DNA of 64,000 nt from Vreelandella subterranea. GTDB taxonomy: Bacteria > Pseudomonadota > Gammaproteobacteria > Pseudomonadales > Halomonadaceae. A program made the position numbers and the translations under genes. Positions 23,778 to 32,706 of the stretch are shown one piece after another; position 1 is the stretch's first letter; each line of letters begins with the position of its first letter. Below the pieces are notes generated by a model. It saw nothing but the letters and a program-made list of their open reading frames with translations, had not been told where the DNA came from and ran no database searches. The stretch covers positions 1 through 64,000 of the forward strand of contig NZ_FOGS01000013.1 in NCBI RefSeq assembly GCF_900111305.1, in the 5' to 3' direction.

Positions 23778-23805
23778 AAAACGCCGCCCGATTGGGCGGC
23801 GTTTT
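23778..23805. terminator. Bidirectional terminator between TRAP operon and gabT
   Basis: AAAACGCCGCCC pairs perfectly over 12 bp with GGGCGGCGTTTT around a GATT loop. A-run and T-run on both sides allow it to serve the converging genes on both strands. Confidence 0.9.
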
Positions 23806-23826
23806 GGTCTGGTATAAAGATAACGC

Positions 23827-25101
23827 TTACACCAGCGAATCCAGGCAGGACTCGATAATATCCAGCCCTTCATTGAGGACGTTGTCTTCAATGGTGACGG
23901 GCATCAAGAAGCGGATGGTGTTGCCGTACATGCCGCAGGAAAGCAGGATCAGCCCTTCTTCACGTGCTTTTTTGCACAGCGCCGCGGCCATTTCTGGGTT
24001 GGGTGTACGGTCGGTCTTGTCGGATACCAGCTCAAACGCGGCCATGGCACCCATGTTGCGGCCGTTATCAACGCAGGCGAACTTGCTTTCCCAGTTGCTG
24101 AAGCGCTGCGCCAGCTTTTCGCCCAGCGCCTGGCTCTTCTCGAGAATGTTTTCTTCTTCAAACACTTCCATTACCGCAAGGGCAGCCGCACAGGCGGTCG
24201 GGCTGCCGGTGTAGGTACCGCCCAGGGAGTTGGGGCCGGAAGCGTCCATGATCTTGTCGGTACCCACGATCGCGGAGATCGGCATGCCGTCGGCCATGCT
24301 CTTGGCCATGGTCATGATGTCGGGCTCAACACCGCTGTGCTCGATGGCAAACATCTTGCCGGTACGGCCAAAGCCCGACTGTACTTCGTCGATGATCATC
24401 AAGATGCCGTGCTCATCGCAGATTTCGCGGATCTTGGTCAGGAAGCTGGTAGAAGCTGGGTAGAAGCCGCCTTCACCGAGTACCGGTTCTAGCACGATAG
24501 CGGCGGTATCTTTGGGGTTGGCATCGGTTTTCAACGCCATCTTCAAGCCGCGGATGGCTTCGTCTTCGCTTACGCCGTGGTAGGGCACGGGGTAAGGGGC
24601 GCGGAAAACGGTGCCCGGCATCGGGCCAAAGTCGGTCTGGTAGGGCGCGACCTTGCCGTTCATGGCCATGGTGTAGAAGGTACGGCCGTGGTAGCCGCCG
24701 TCGAAGCAGACTACGTTGGAGCGTCCTGTGGCGGCGCGGGCAACCTTGATGGCGTTTTCCAGCGCTTCGGCGCCGGAGTTGGCCAGCATGACCTTGGCGT
24801 GGCCGCGCACCGGCACGATCTGGCTGAGCTTCTCGGCGACTTTTACATAGCCTTCATAGGGCATTACCGTCTGGCAGGTATGCATCACCTTGTCGAGCTG
24901 GGCTTTGACGGCCGCTACGACCTTGGGGTGGCGATGGCCCACGTTCAATACGCCAATGCCGCCGGCAAAATCGATAAAGCGATTGCCGTCGGCGTCCCAT
25001 ACTTCAGCGTTTTCCGCGCGGGCGGCAAAGGCAGTGGCGGGGCTTGCGGCACCAGCAGCAACATACTTGTTTTTTAACTCGTTTAACTCGGCATTACTCA
25101 T
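23827..25101 (-). CDS. gabT: 4-aminobutyrate / 5-aminovalerate aminotransferase
   Basis: PLP-dependent class-III aminotransferase transferring the amino group of GABA (or 5-aminovalerate) to 2-oxoglutarate. The 424-residue protein has FIDFAGGIGVLNVGHRHPKV, MLANSGAEALENAIKVARAA, CFDGGYHGRTFYTMAMNGK, IIDEVQSGFGRTGKMFAIEH and the PLP lysine in MAKSMADGMPISAIVG. There is no semialdehyde dehydrogenase beside it. A glutarate/L-2-hydroxyglutarate cluster lies 2 kb away, so a role in lysine degradation via 5-aminovalerate (DavT) is as plausible as GABA use. RBS is GGAGTTGA. Confidence 0.85.
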   Translation of the reverse strand: MSNAELNELKNKYVAAGAASPATAFAARAENAEVWDADGNRFIDFAGGIGVLNVGHRHPKVVAAVKAQLDKVMHTCQTVMPYEGYVKVAEKLSQIVPVRGHAKVMLANSGAEALENAIKVARAATGRSNVVCFDGGYHGRTFYTMAMNGKVAPYQTDFGPMPGTVFRAPYPVPYHGVSEDEAIRGLKMALKTDANPKDTAAIVLEPVLGEGGFYPASTSFLTKIREICDEHGILMIIDEVQSGFGRTGKMFAIEHSGVEPDIMTMAKSMADGMPISAIVGTDKIMDASGPNSLGGTYTGSPTACAAALAVMEVFEEENILEKSQALGEKLAQRFSNWESKFACVDNGRNMGAMAAFELVSDKTDRTPNPEMAAALCKKAREEGLILLSCGMYGNTIRFLMPVTIEDNVLNEGLDIIESCLDSLV

Positions 25102-25157
25102 AGTTCAACTCCTGAGTGGATGGGGATAGGCTTCAGCCTAGTGCGCAATAGGCAGGA

Positions 25158-26093
25158 TTACATGGATGAAGCGACCACAACGCGATTGCGACCCGACTGT
25201 TTAGCTTGATACATGGCTTTATCGGCATGATCAAGTAACCGGGTGGTGGAGGCCTCGACATAACCTGCCACGCCTGCGGAGAGCGTAACCGTCAAGGCCC
25301 GCTGGGTAAACGTTGTCTCGGCAACGGCACTGCGCACGCGTTCCATGGCCTGCCGCGCATTTTCGGCATCCACTTCGGGCATGATGACCAGAAACTCCTC
25401 GCCGCCCAGGCGAATCTGGATATCGGTCTCGCGCAGTGTCTCGTTCACTTTCGCCGTGACTTCTTGAAGAATATTGTCTCCGACGCCGTGGCCGTAGGTA
25501 TCGTTGATCGCCTTGAAATTATCCAGATCAAACATCGAAACGCTGAGGGGACTTCCATAACGCGAGCTTCGACTTAGCTCCTGCTCCAGGCGCTGCAAGC
25601 CAGCCCGCCGGTTCAGCAGGCCGGTGAGTTCGTCATGGTGGGCAAGGTAGTGCAGGCGCTCGTTGGCTTTCTGAAGGCGCTGTTCCAGCCGCTTGCGCTG
25701 GGTGATATCGACAATGAAGGTGACTTTTCGCGGTTGCCCGTCGAAGCCGATGATGCGTGCGGCTTCGGCGATAATGGTATGCGTCTTGCCGCCTTTACCT
25801 ATGACTTCCCACTCCTGACGTAGCTCATGTCTCTCCTCGCCCTCTATAAACGAGTCATGTAGGTCATGGAGCGTCTCGCGGTTGGCATCGGGAACTAGCA
25901 TGGTGAAGTGCTGGCCCAGCAACTCCTCTTCAGCATAACCGTAAAAGTCACAGTAAGCCGGGTTGACCATTTCAAAATAACCATGGGGGTCGGTGATGCA
26001 GATACCCAGCGGCGCCGCCTTGATGACGTTTTCCGTATTGCGTTTCGATTGGTCCAGAAGCTGATGAATATCTGGCGATGCGGAACTAGTCAT
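25158..26093 (-). CDS. PAS-GGDEF diguanylate cyclase
   Basis: Makes cyclic di-GMP. Residues about 15-130 form a PAS domain (APLGICITDPHGYFEMVNPA, IIGFDGQPRKVTFIVDITQR), a coiled linker follows, and the GGDEF domain runs from about 160 with the active RLGGEEFLVIMPEV. The inhibitory I-site RETD sits five residues before GGEEF, so product inhibition is expected. No membrane segment, so cytoplasmic. The start overlaps the EAL gene's stop by 8 bp, so synthesis and degradation enzymes are cotranslated from one message. Confidence 0.9.
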   Translation of the reverse strand: MTSSASPDIHQLLDQSKRNTENVIKAAPLGICITDPHGYFEMVNPAYCDFYGYAEEELLGQHFTMLVPDANRETLHDLHDSFIEGEERHELRQEWEVIGKGGKTHTIIAEAARIIGFDGQPRKVTFIVDITQRKRLEQRLQKANERLHYLAHHDELTGLLNRRAGLQRLEQELSRSSRYGSPLSVSMFDLDNFKAINDTYGHGVGDNILQEVTAKVNETLRETDIQIRLGGEEFLVIMPEVDAENARQAMERVRSAVAETTFTQRALTVTLSAGVAGYVEASTTRLLDHADKAMYQAKQSGRNRVVVASSM

Positions 26094-26898
26094 TGGGTAC
26101 CTGCAAGCTGGCCTGTTGTGATTCGTCGCGCAGCGCTATCAGACGCTGCGTCAAGGCTTTGTCGTCAGCCAGGGCATTGACGGCAGGTCGCGCATAGTAG
26201 AACCCCTGCTGGCAGGGAATGCCTTCACGGGCCAGCCACAATGCCTCTGCGTGGGTTTCCACGCCTTCGGCAATCAGTCTGATGGCTAGCTCATCGGCCA
26301 GTTGAATGATCGAACGAAGCAGCGACTGGCGTCTATTATCATGGTCACAGTTCATCACCAGTTCGCGGTCTATCTTGATTTTATCGGGGACGAGGTCGGT
26401 CAGCAGATCCAGATTGGCGTAGCCGTTACCGAAATCATCCAGAGCCGTCCTGAACCCCATCGAGCGATAGGCATCGATAATATTGCATAGGTGCTGGCGA
26501 TCGCGCACGCGCTCGGTTTCGGTAATTTCGAAGATCAGCCGGTCGGTCGGCCAGCCGACGCGCTGAGAAACATCCAGTGTCGCCTGGATGCAGGCCCTGG
26601 GTTCATACACCGCGTTGGGTAAAAAGTTGATCGACAGCGCCGTCGGCATTTCGAGGGCGCTGGCCATTTCGATGGCTTTTACCCGGCATGCCTGGTCAAA
26701 ATGATAGAGCAGGCTATCGGTCACCTGGGAAATAACGCTCCAGGCGGACTCACCTTGCGGTCCGCGTACCAGGGCCTCATAGGCGTCAATCTTGGCAAGC
26801 GATACATCCACAATAGGCTGGAAGGCCATTGTGAAATCGAAGGGCAGTTCGCCTTCACAGCGTTTGCAGGTTCCGTTCACGCGCGCGCACTGACTCAT
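26086..26898 (-). CDS. EAL-domain cyclic-di-GMP phosphodiesterase with N-terminal Cys cluster
   Basis: Hydrolyses cyclic di-GMP. All expected catalytic residues are present: EALVRG (residues 41-46), SINF, IFEITE, ALDDFGNGYANLDLL, KIDRELV, LIAEGVET and QQGFYYARP. There is no separate sensor domain, but the first 14 residues carry Cys4, Cys11 and Cys14 (MSQCARVNGTCKRCEGE), which could bind a metal or respond to redox; this is inference. The gene is first of a two-gene operon with the diguanylate cyclase. The 248 bp upstream, to 27146, contain no other gene. Confidence 0.9.
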   Translation of the reverse strand: MSQCARVNGTCKRCEGELPFDFTMAFQPIVDVSLAKIDAYEALVRGPQGESAWSVISQVTDSLLYHFDQACRVKAIEMASALEMPTALSINFLPNAVYEPRACIQATLDVSQRVGWPTDRLIFEITETERVRDRQHLCNIIDAYRSMGFRTALDDFGNGYANLDLLTDLVPDKIKIDRELVMNCDHDNRRQSLLRSIIQLADELAIRLIAEGVETHAEALWLAREGIPCQQGFYYARPAVNALADDKALTQRLIALRDESQQASLQVPND

Positions 26899-27146
26899 CG
26901 TGTCTCCAGGTATCTGGCGCTCGCCAATAACAAAACAAGCGCTGCATTGCTTACTTAATCCAACAATAACAGGTCAGTGTTGAAAGTTGGTCAACTTTCC
27001 GTAAGCTTTTTGTATATGTATTGTACAGCATTTAATGGCAATGAACATCAGTCAAAAAAGCGCCGGGACAGACTGTTTTTAGAGTAGCCTAATAGGTCGT
27101 TGGGTAGTGTACGGTTGAATAGACGTTTAAATGAAATCGGTCAGAC

Positions 27147-28361
27147 TCAGATAATACCCGCATTGCGCAGTGCCTGTCGCTGTTCAGTGGTAATGCCAAT
27201 ATCGGTCAGCACGTCGTCGGTGTGCTCGCCGAGATAGGGCGGCGCCGTGCTGGCGCTGATGGACTTGCCGTTCATGCGAATCGGGTTGGCGACCAGATCA
27301 ACCTGGCCCGCCTGAGAGTGGGGCAGCGTCTGCTTCAGTCCACGCGCCTTGACGTGGGCATCGTCGAAGACCCGATCCAGGGTATTGATCGGGCCGCTGG
27401 GCACGCCCACGGCTTCAAACCTTGCCAGCCAGTCGTCGGTGGGGCGCTGGGCAAGCGCCGCTTCGAGGACGGGCACCAGTTGGTCCCGATGCTGAACGCG
27501 CATGCCGTTGGTGTCAAAGCGGGAGTCTTCAGCCAGGGAGGACAGTGAAAGCACCGTGCAAAAGCGCTTGAACTGCTCGTCGTTACCCACGGCGACAATC
27601 ATGTGGCCGTCCTGGGTGGCAAAGGCCTGGTAAGGCACGATATTGGGGTGGGCGTTACCCAGCCGCTGGGGGACGTTGCCCGAGGTTAGATAGTTCAGGG
27701 CCTGATTGGCGAGCACGCCTACCTGAACGTCCATCAGCGCCATATCGATATGGCAGCCGACACCCGTATCGCGGCGCTGGTATAGCGCCGCGAGCACCGC
27801 GTTGGCGGCGTACAGACCGGTGAAAATGTCAGTAAACGCCACGCCGCTTTTGACCGGGCCGCCGCCGGGTTCGTCATCAGGTTTGCCCGTCAGGCTCATG
27901 ATTCCGCCCATGGCCTGAATCATGAAGTCGTAGCCAGCGCGGTGGGCGTAGGGGCTTTCCTGGCCGAAGCCGGTGATCGAGCAATAGACAAGGCCTGGGT
28001 TGAGCGCCTTGAGGTTTGCGTAATCCAGGCCGTACTTCTTGAGGCCGCCGACTTTGAAGTTCTCGATCACCACGTCGCTGTCAGCCGCCATCTGCTTGAT
28101 GAGCGCCTGACCTTCGGGCTTCGCCATGTCCACCGTGACCGAGCGCTTGCCGCGGTTGGCGCACAGATAGTAGGCCGACTCTTCGCTGCCCGCGAGCCAG
28201 GGCGGCCCCCAGTGACGGGTGTCATCGCCGCAGCCGGGACGTTCCACCTTGATCACGTCGGCCCCCATGTCGGCGAGCATTTGCCCGCACCACGGGCCTG
28301 CCAGCACCCGGGAAATATCGAGTACTTTAATGCCCGCCAGCGGTTTGGGAGATGCGCTCAT
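27147..28361 (-). CDS. CaiB/BaiF family CoA-transferase, probably glutarate CoA-transferase
   Basis: Class III CoA-transferase of 404 residues: ISRVLAGPWCGQMLADMGAD and VIKVERPGCGDDTRHWGPPW at the N-terminus, NRGKRSVTVDMAKPEGQALI, ENFKVGGLKKYGLDYANLKA, and the catalytic Asp in CHIDMALMDVQVGVLANQAL. It lies 8 bp after gcdH in the same direction, which points to activation of glutarate to glutaryl-CoA with succinyl-CoA as donor. The exact acyl pair is inferred from this context. Confidence 0.85.
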   Translation of the reverse strand: MSASPKPLAGIKVLDISRVLAGPWCGQMLADMGADVIKVERPGCGDDTRHWGPPWLAGSEESAYYLCANRGKRSVTVDMAKPEGQALIKQMAADSDVVIENFKVGGLKKYGLDYANLKALNPGLVYCSITGFGQESPYAHRAGYDFMIQAMGGIMSLTGKPDDEPGGGPVKSGVAFTDIFTGLYAANAVLAALYQRRDTGVGCHIDMALMDVQVGVLANQALNYLTSGNVPQRLGNAHPNIVPYQAFATQDGHMIVAVGNDEQFKRFCTVLSLSSLAEDSRFDTNGMRVQHRDQLVPVLEAALAQRPTDDWLARFEAVGVPSGPINTLDRVFDDAHVKARGLKQTLPHSQAGQVDLVANPIRMNGKSISASTAPPYLGEHTDDVLTDIGITTEQRQALRNAGII

Positions 28362-28369
28362 AAACGTCC

Positions 28370-29548
28370 TTAGAAAAACGCCTGAATACCGGTCTGGGCG
28401 CGGCCTAGAATCAGCGCGTGCACGTCGTGGGTGCCTTCGTAGGTGTTGACCGATTCCAGGTTCACCATGTGACGAATGACGCCATACTCGTCAGAAACGC
28501 CGTTACCACCGTGCATGTCGCGGGACTGACGGGCGATATCCAGCGCCTTGCCGCAGTTGTTACGCTTGATCAGCGAGACCATTTCCGGCGCCCAGTTGCC
28601 GCTATCCATCAGGCGGCCCACCTGCAGCGCTGCCTGCAGCCCCAGGGTGATTTCCGTCTGCATGTCGGCGAGTTTTTTCTGAATCAGCTGGTTGGCGGCC
28701 AGGGGGCGACCAAACTGCTTGCGGTCCAGGGTGTACTGGCGGGCAGCATGCCAGCAGAATTCAGACGTGCCCATCACGCCCCAGGCAATGCCATAGCGGG
28801 CCTTGTTCAGGCAGCCGAACGGGCCTTTCAGGCCGCTGACGTTGGGCAGCAGGTTCTCCTCGGGCACAAAGGCATTTTCAAGCACGATCTCGCCGGTAAT
28901 CGACGCGCGCAGCGAGACCTTGCCGTCGATCTTCGGCGTGCTGAAGCCTTCCACGCCGCGCTCGACGATAAAGCCCTTGATCTGGTTGTCGTGGGCGGCC
29001 GACTTGGCCCATACCACGGCGATATCGGCAATCGGGCTGTTGGTGATCCACATCTTGGCGCCGGTCAGGCGGTAGCCGCCGTCAACTTTCTCAGCCCGGG
29101 TAATCATGTTGCCGGGGTCGGAGCCGTGGTCTGGCTCGGTCAGGCCGAAGCAGCCGACCATCTCGCCGCTGGCAAGCTTGGGCAGGAATTTCTGCTTCTG
29201 TTCTTCGGAGCCGTAGGTCTCGATGGGGTACATCACCAGCGACGACTGCACGCTCATGGCGGAGCGGTAGCCGGAGTCCACGCGCTCGACTTCCCGGGCG
29301 ATCAGGCCGTAGGCGACGTGATTGACGCCTGCGCCGCCGTAGTCGGGGGAAACGGTCGCTCCCAGCAGGCCAAGCTCGCCCATTTCGGTCATGATCTCGC
29401 GGTCGAAGCGTTCTTCACGGAAGGCGCTGAGCACCCGGGGCTGAAGGTTTTCCTGGCAGTAGTCGTGGGCGGCGTCGCGGATTTGGCGCTCTTCGTCGCT
29501 CAGCTGGTGCTCAAGCAGCAGCGGGTCGTCCCAGTTGAAGTGTGTCAT
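28370..29548 (-). CDS. gcdH: Glutaryl-CoA dehydrogenase
   Basis: Flavoenzyme that oxidises and decarboxylates glutaryl-CoA to crotonyl-CoA in lysine and tryptophan degradation. The start is ATG at 29548 with AAGGAG six bases upstream; the longer frame to 29629 is not supported. The family's N-terminus [20 protein letters not shown], the [17 protein letters not shown] substrate loop, [19 protein letters not shown] and the catalytic Glu in [20 protein letters not shown] are all present. Upstream at 29642-29651 is the AT-rich palindrome ATTTTAAAAT, a possible operator. Confidence 0.9.
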   Translation of the reverse strand: MTHFNWDDPLLLEHQLSDEERQIRDAAHDYCQENLQPRVLSAFREERFDREIMTEMGELGLLGATVSPDYGGAGVNHVAYGLIAREVERVDSGYRSAMSVQSSLVMYPIETYGSEEQKQKFLPKLASGEMVGCFGLTEPDHGSDPGNMITRAEKVDGGYRLTGAKMWITNSPIADIAVVWAKSAAHDNQIKGFIVERGVEGFSTPKIDGKVSLRASITGEIVLENAFVPEENLLPNVSGLKGPFGCLNKARYGIAWGVMGTSEFCWHAARQYTLDRKQFGRPLAANQLIQKKLADMQTEITLGLQAALQVGRLMDSGNWAPEMVSLIKRNNCGKALDIARQSRDMHGGNGVSDEYGVIRHMVNLESVNTYEGTHDVHALILGRAQTGIQAFF

Positions 29549-29677
29549 GTGAACTCCTTGGTGCAGTCCCGCAGACGCCCGCAAGCGACCACGGCAATCA
29601 CGTGGCGGTCGGTGTGTTGCTGCGACCAATGTATCGCCGTTATTTTAAAATATCTACATTTTTTTAAAACGCAGAAT

Positions 29678-30367
29678 TTATTCGATGCCGCGTGCCTTGA
29701 GCACACGGGTGATGATGGGTACCGGCGTCATCAAATGGTCGCGCATCAGGATAGACGCTCGATCTGCATCCCGGGCTAGGATAACGTCGACCAGTGCCGC
29801 ATGCTCCTGGCGCTTCTGTTCCAGGGCCGTGGGCGACATGACGGTTTCCTGCAGCCAGAGATGGCGGTAGCGCTCCACCTGATTGAACAGGGTATCGCGC
29901 ATTTGCAGCAAATGCGGTGAGTTGCAGCCGCTGGCAATGGCCGTATGAAAGGCTTTGTGACGCAGATCCCAGCCGTCGAGCAGCTCATCCGGCGAGCTGA
30001 TGGCGGTGACCTTGGCCAGTCGGTGCGCCGCTGCCAGTACGTCGGCTTCCCAGTCATCGTCGCCGCGTTCGATGGCCAGGCGCAGAATGAGCCCCTCAAG
30101 CTGCGCGCGGGCGTCGTAGATATCGTTGAGCTCGGCAAGCGACATGGGGGCAACGCGATAGCCCCGCTGGCTGATGGCCACGACCAGGTGGTCGGCCACC
30201 AGCTGCGATAGCGCCTCGCGCAGCGGGCCGGTGCTGACGCCGTAGTCGTCTTTGAGGCGGCTCATCAGCAGCTTCTGTTCCGGCGCGAAGCGGCCGCGGA
30301 TAATATCGTGCTTGAGCATTCGGTAGGCGCGAATGGCGAGGTTCTGACGCGGCGCGTCTGGCTCCAT
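29678..30367 (-). CDS. GntR-family (FCD) regulator, CsiR-like
   Basis: A 229-residue regulator starting MEPDAPRQNLAIRAYRML (ATG 30367, GGGAG upstream). Residues about 12-75 form the GntR winged helix (IIRGRFAPEQKLLMSRLKDD, GVSTGPLREALSQLVADHLV), and the rest is an all-helical FCD ligand domain with metal-binding candidates in DLRHKAFHTAIASGC and the late DHLMTP. It sits between gcdH and the divergent lhgO gene, the place of CsiR-type repressors that sense L-2-hydroxyglutarate or glutarate. That ligand is inference. Confidence 0.8.
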   Translation of the reverse strand: MEPDAPRQNLAIRAYRMLKHDIIRGRFAPEQKLLMSRLKDDYGVSTGPLREALSQLVADHLVVAISQRGYRVAPMSLAELNDIYDARAQLEGLILRLAIERGDDDWEADVLAAAHRLAKVTAISSPDELLDGWDLRHKAFHTAIASGCNSPHLLQMRDTLFNQVERYRHLWLQETVMSPTALEQKRQEHAALVDVILARDADRASILMRDHLMTPVPIITRVLKARGIE

Positions 30368-30467
30368 GGCGTGTGGGCTCCCTGGTAAAGGCTGGATGAT
30401 ATCGGCACCAGCAGAATAACGGCTATTATCAGAAAATGTTAACAATGTGGCCTGGAGGAAGAGCTTG

Positions 30468-31664
30468 ATGTGGGATTTCATCATTATCGGTGGCGGTATC
30501 CTGGGCATGTCCACGGCGATGCAGCTCCAGCAGACCTACCCCGATAAACGGCTGCTGGTGCTCGAAAAAGAAAGTGGCCCCGCACAGCACCAGAGCGGCC
30601 ATAATAGCGGCGTGATTCATGCCGGCGTGTATTACACGCCGGGCAGCTTGAAGGCCAGATTCTGCCTCGAGGGTAACCGCGCTACCCGCGAATTCTGTGA
30701 CCAGCACGACATCGCCTACAACATCTGCGGCAAGTTGCTGGTCGCGACGAACGAGGTCGAAAAGCAGCGCATGGAAGCGCTTTGGGAGCGCACCGCGGCC
30801 AATGGCCTCGAGCGTGAATGGCTGGAAGCCGATGCCCTGCGCGAGCGCGAGCCGAACATTACCGGCGTGGCGGGCATCCATGTGCCTTCCAGCGGGATTG
30901 TCGATTACGCCGCAGTGACTCGGGCCATGGCCGCTGACTTTCAGCGCCTGGGCGGTGAAATCCGCTATGAGGCGGAAGTGACGGGGTTGGAGGAACGTCG
31001 CCAGGTGGTGGTGGTGAGCACAGCGGAGGCGTCGTACACCAGCCGTTACCTGGTGTCGTGTTCGGGGCTGATGGCCGACAAGGTAATCCGCATGCTGGGG
31101 CAGAAGCCCGACTTCACGATCTGCCCGTTTCGCGGCGAGTACTACCAACTGCCCGAGCAGCATAATCACATCGTGAACCACCTGATTTATCCCATTCCTG
31201 ACCCGACGATGCCGTTTCTGGGCGTGCACCTGACCCGCATGATCGACGGCAGCGTGACCGTCGGGCCCAATGCAGTGCTGGCTTTAAAGCGTGAAGGCTA
31301 CCGTAAGCGTGATGTATCGCTTGCCGATATGGGCCAGATGTTGACCCATCCCGGTATTCTGAAGGTGCTGGGCAGGCACTTTCGGCCGGGGCTTGTGGAA
31401 ATGAAAAATTCGTTGTACAAGCGCGGCTACCTGGAACTGGTGCGCAAGTACTGCCCCAGCCTGACGGCTGATGACCTGCTGCCTTACCCGGCGGGGGTTC
31501 GGGCCCAGGCGGTCTCCAAAGACGGCAAGCTGGTGGACGACTTTCTGTTCGTCAACACCCGGCGGACGCTCAATGTGGGTAACGCGCCGTCACCGGCGGC
31601 GACCTCGGCATTGCCCATTGGCGCGCATATCGTGAAGCAGGTCGCGGCGCTGCTGATCGATTGA
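30468..31664 (+). CDS. lhgO: L-2-hydroxyglutarate oxidase/dehydrogenase
   Basis: FAD enzyme oxidising L-2-hydroxyglutarate to 2-oxoglutarate with electrons passed to the quinone pool. ATG at 30468 follows GGAGGAAGAG. The FAD motif MWDFIIIGGGILGMSTAMQL, then LEKESGPAQHQSGHNSGVIH and AGVYYTPGSLKARFCLEGNR are diagnostic of LhgO/L2HGDH; NVGNAPSPAATSALPIG closes the FAD site. Length 398 aa. It is divergent from the GntR regulator. The glutarate hydroxylase that would make its substrate (CsiD/GlaH) is not in the window. Confidence 0.9.
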   Translation: MWDFIIIGGGILGMSTAMQLQQTYPDKRLLVLEKESGPAQHQSGHNSGVIHAGVYYTPGSLKARFCLEGNRATREFCDQHDIAYNICGKLLVATNEVEKQRMEALWERTAANGLEREWLEADALREREPNITGVAGIHVPSSGIVDYAAVTRAMAADFQRLGGEIRYEAEVTGLEERRQVVVVSTAEASYTSRYLVSCSGLMADKVIRMLGQKPDFTICPFRGEYYQLPEQHNHIVNHLIYPIPDPTMPFLGVHLTRMIDGSVTVGPNAVLALKREGYRKRDVSLADMGQMLTHPGILKVLGRHFRPGLVEMKNSLYKRGYLELVRKYCPSLTADDLLPYPAGVRAQAVSKDGKLVDDFLFVNTRRTLNVGNAPSPAATSALPIGAHIVKQVAALLID

Positions 31665-31673
31665 CCCCGGCGC

Positions 31674-32420
31674 TTAACCAAACAGCAGACGCAGCAGGAT
31701 CGCGGCGATCATCGCAAGGGTCAGGTATTTGATCCACATCGCCCCCCGCGGGCTCATGTTGACCTTTACCGCCAGCCAGGCGCCGGTCATGCTGCCCACC
31801 GCCAGCAATAGTCCGTAGCTCCAGCGCACCTGGTCAAACCACATGAACATCACAAGGGCGGGGAGGCTGTAGACGAGAATGATCAGTACCTTGAAAACAT
31901 TCACCTGAGCCAGGTCGATTTTCAGCATGCGGTACAGCACGATGATAAACAGCACGCCCACGCCGACCTGAATAAAGCCGCCGTAAATGCCGATCACGAA
32001 CATGGCCAGATAAATCAGCGGGGTCAGTCGTTCCTTGGTGAGCGGGCGGGTATCCAGCTTGGGTTGCGGCAGCAGCATCACCAGAGCCGAGGCGGCCATG
32101 ACGGCAATCAAGATCGCCTCGAACAGCGCATCGCTAACCTGCAGGGCGAGCCAGGCACCCACCAGCGAGCCGACCACGGCCGGCACCGAAAGACACAAGC
32201 TCAGGCCGATATGCGAGGCGCCTGCGCGTCTGAAATTGCTGATGGCGGACACGCTCTGCAACACGATGGCGACGCGGTTAGTACCGTTGGCCACCTGAGT
32301 GGGCAAGCCAAGAAACATCAATAGCGGCAGTGCCAGCATCGAGCCGCCCGCCGAGAGGACGTTGATGAATCCGGCGATAATGCCAATGCCCACCAGTGCG
32401 GCGGCTTCCCAGAGCATCAT
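31674..32420 (-). CDS. TauE/SafE family sulfite exporter-like protein
   Basis: A 248-residue membrane protein with about eight helices in two repeats: GIIAGFINVLSAGGSMLALP and GTNRVAIVLQSVSAISNFRR in the first half, IGIYGGFIQVGVGVLFIIVL in the second. The family exports organosulfur anions such as sulfite or sulfoacetate, but many members have no known substrate. It converges on lhgO with 9 bp between the stops and no hairpin there. Confidence 0.8.
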   Translation of the reverse strand: MMLWEAAALVGIGIIAGFINVLSAGGSMLALPLLMFLGLPTQVANGTNRVAIVLQSVSAISNFRRAGASHIGLSLCLSVPAVVGSLVGAWLALQVSDALFEAILIAVMAASALVMLLPQPKLDTRPLTKERLTPLIYLAMFVIGIYGGFIQVGVGVLFIIVLYRMLKIDLAQVNVFKVLIILVYSLPALVMFMWFDQVRWSYGLLLAVGSMTGAWLAVKVNMSPRGAMWIKYLTLAMIAAILLRLLFG

Positions 32421-32706
32421 GCGCGGCGCCTGCCAGGGGTGTAGTGTCGATCAAGCATGGGTAGCTCCTTTCCAGAAATGTCGATAAGCCTTTAATCATA
32501 TAAGCATCGCCAGCCAAACGCACGCAGCGGCTTTTTGCTTTGGCGAAACGTTGAAGCAAGGTTGGCCTTGATGCCAAGTTATTGGCATCAAACGGCGATT
32601 GCATGCTAATTTCATTGGGACCGCTTCCATTCGATCGGAAGCTGGATGTATTACCTGCCTATCGTCAACCATACCTATAAGTCCAAACAGGACGGAGGAA
32701 ACGCTT

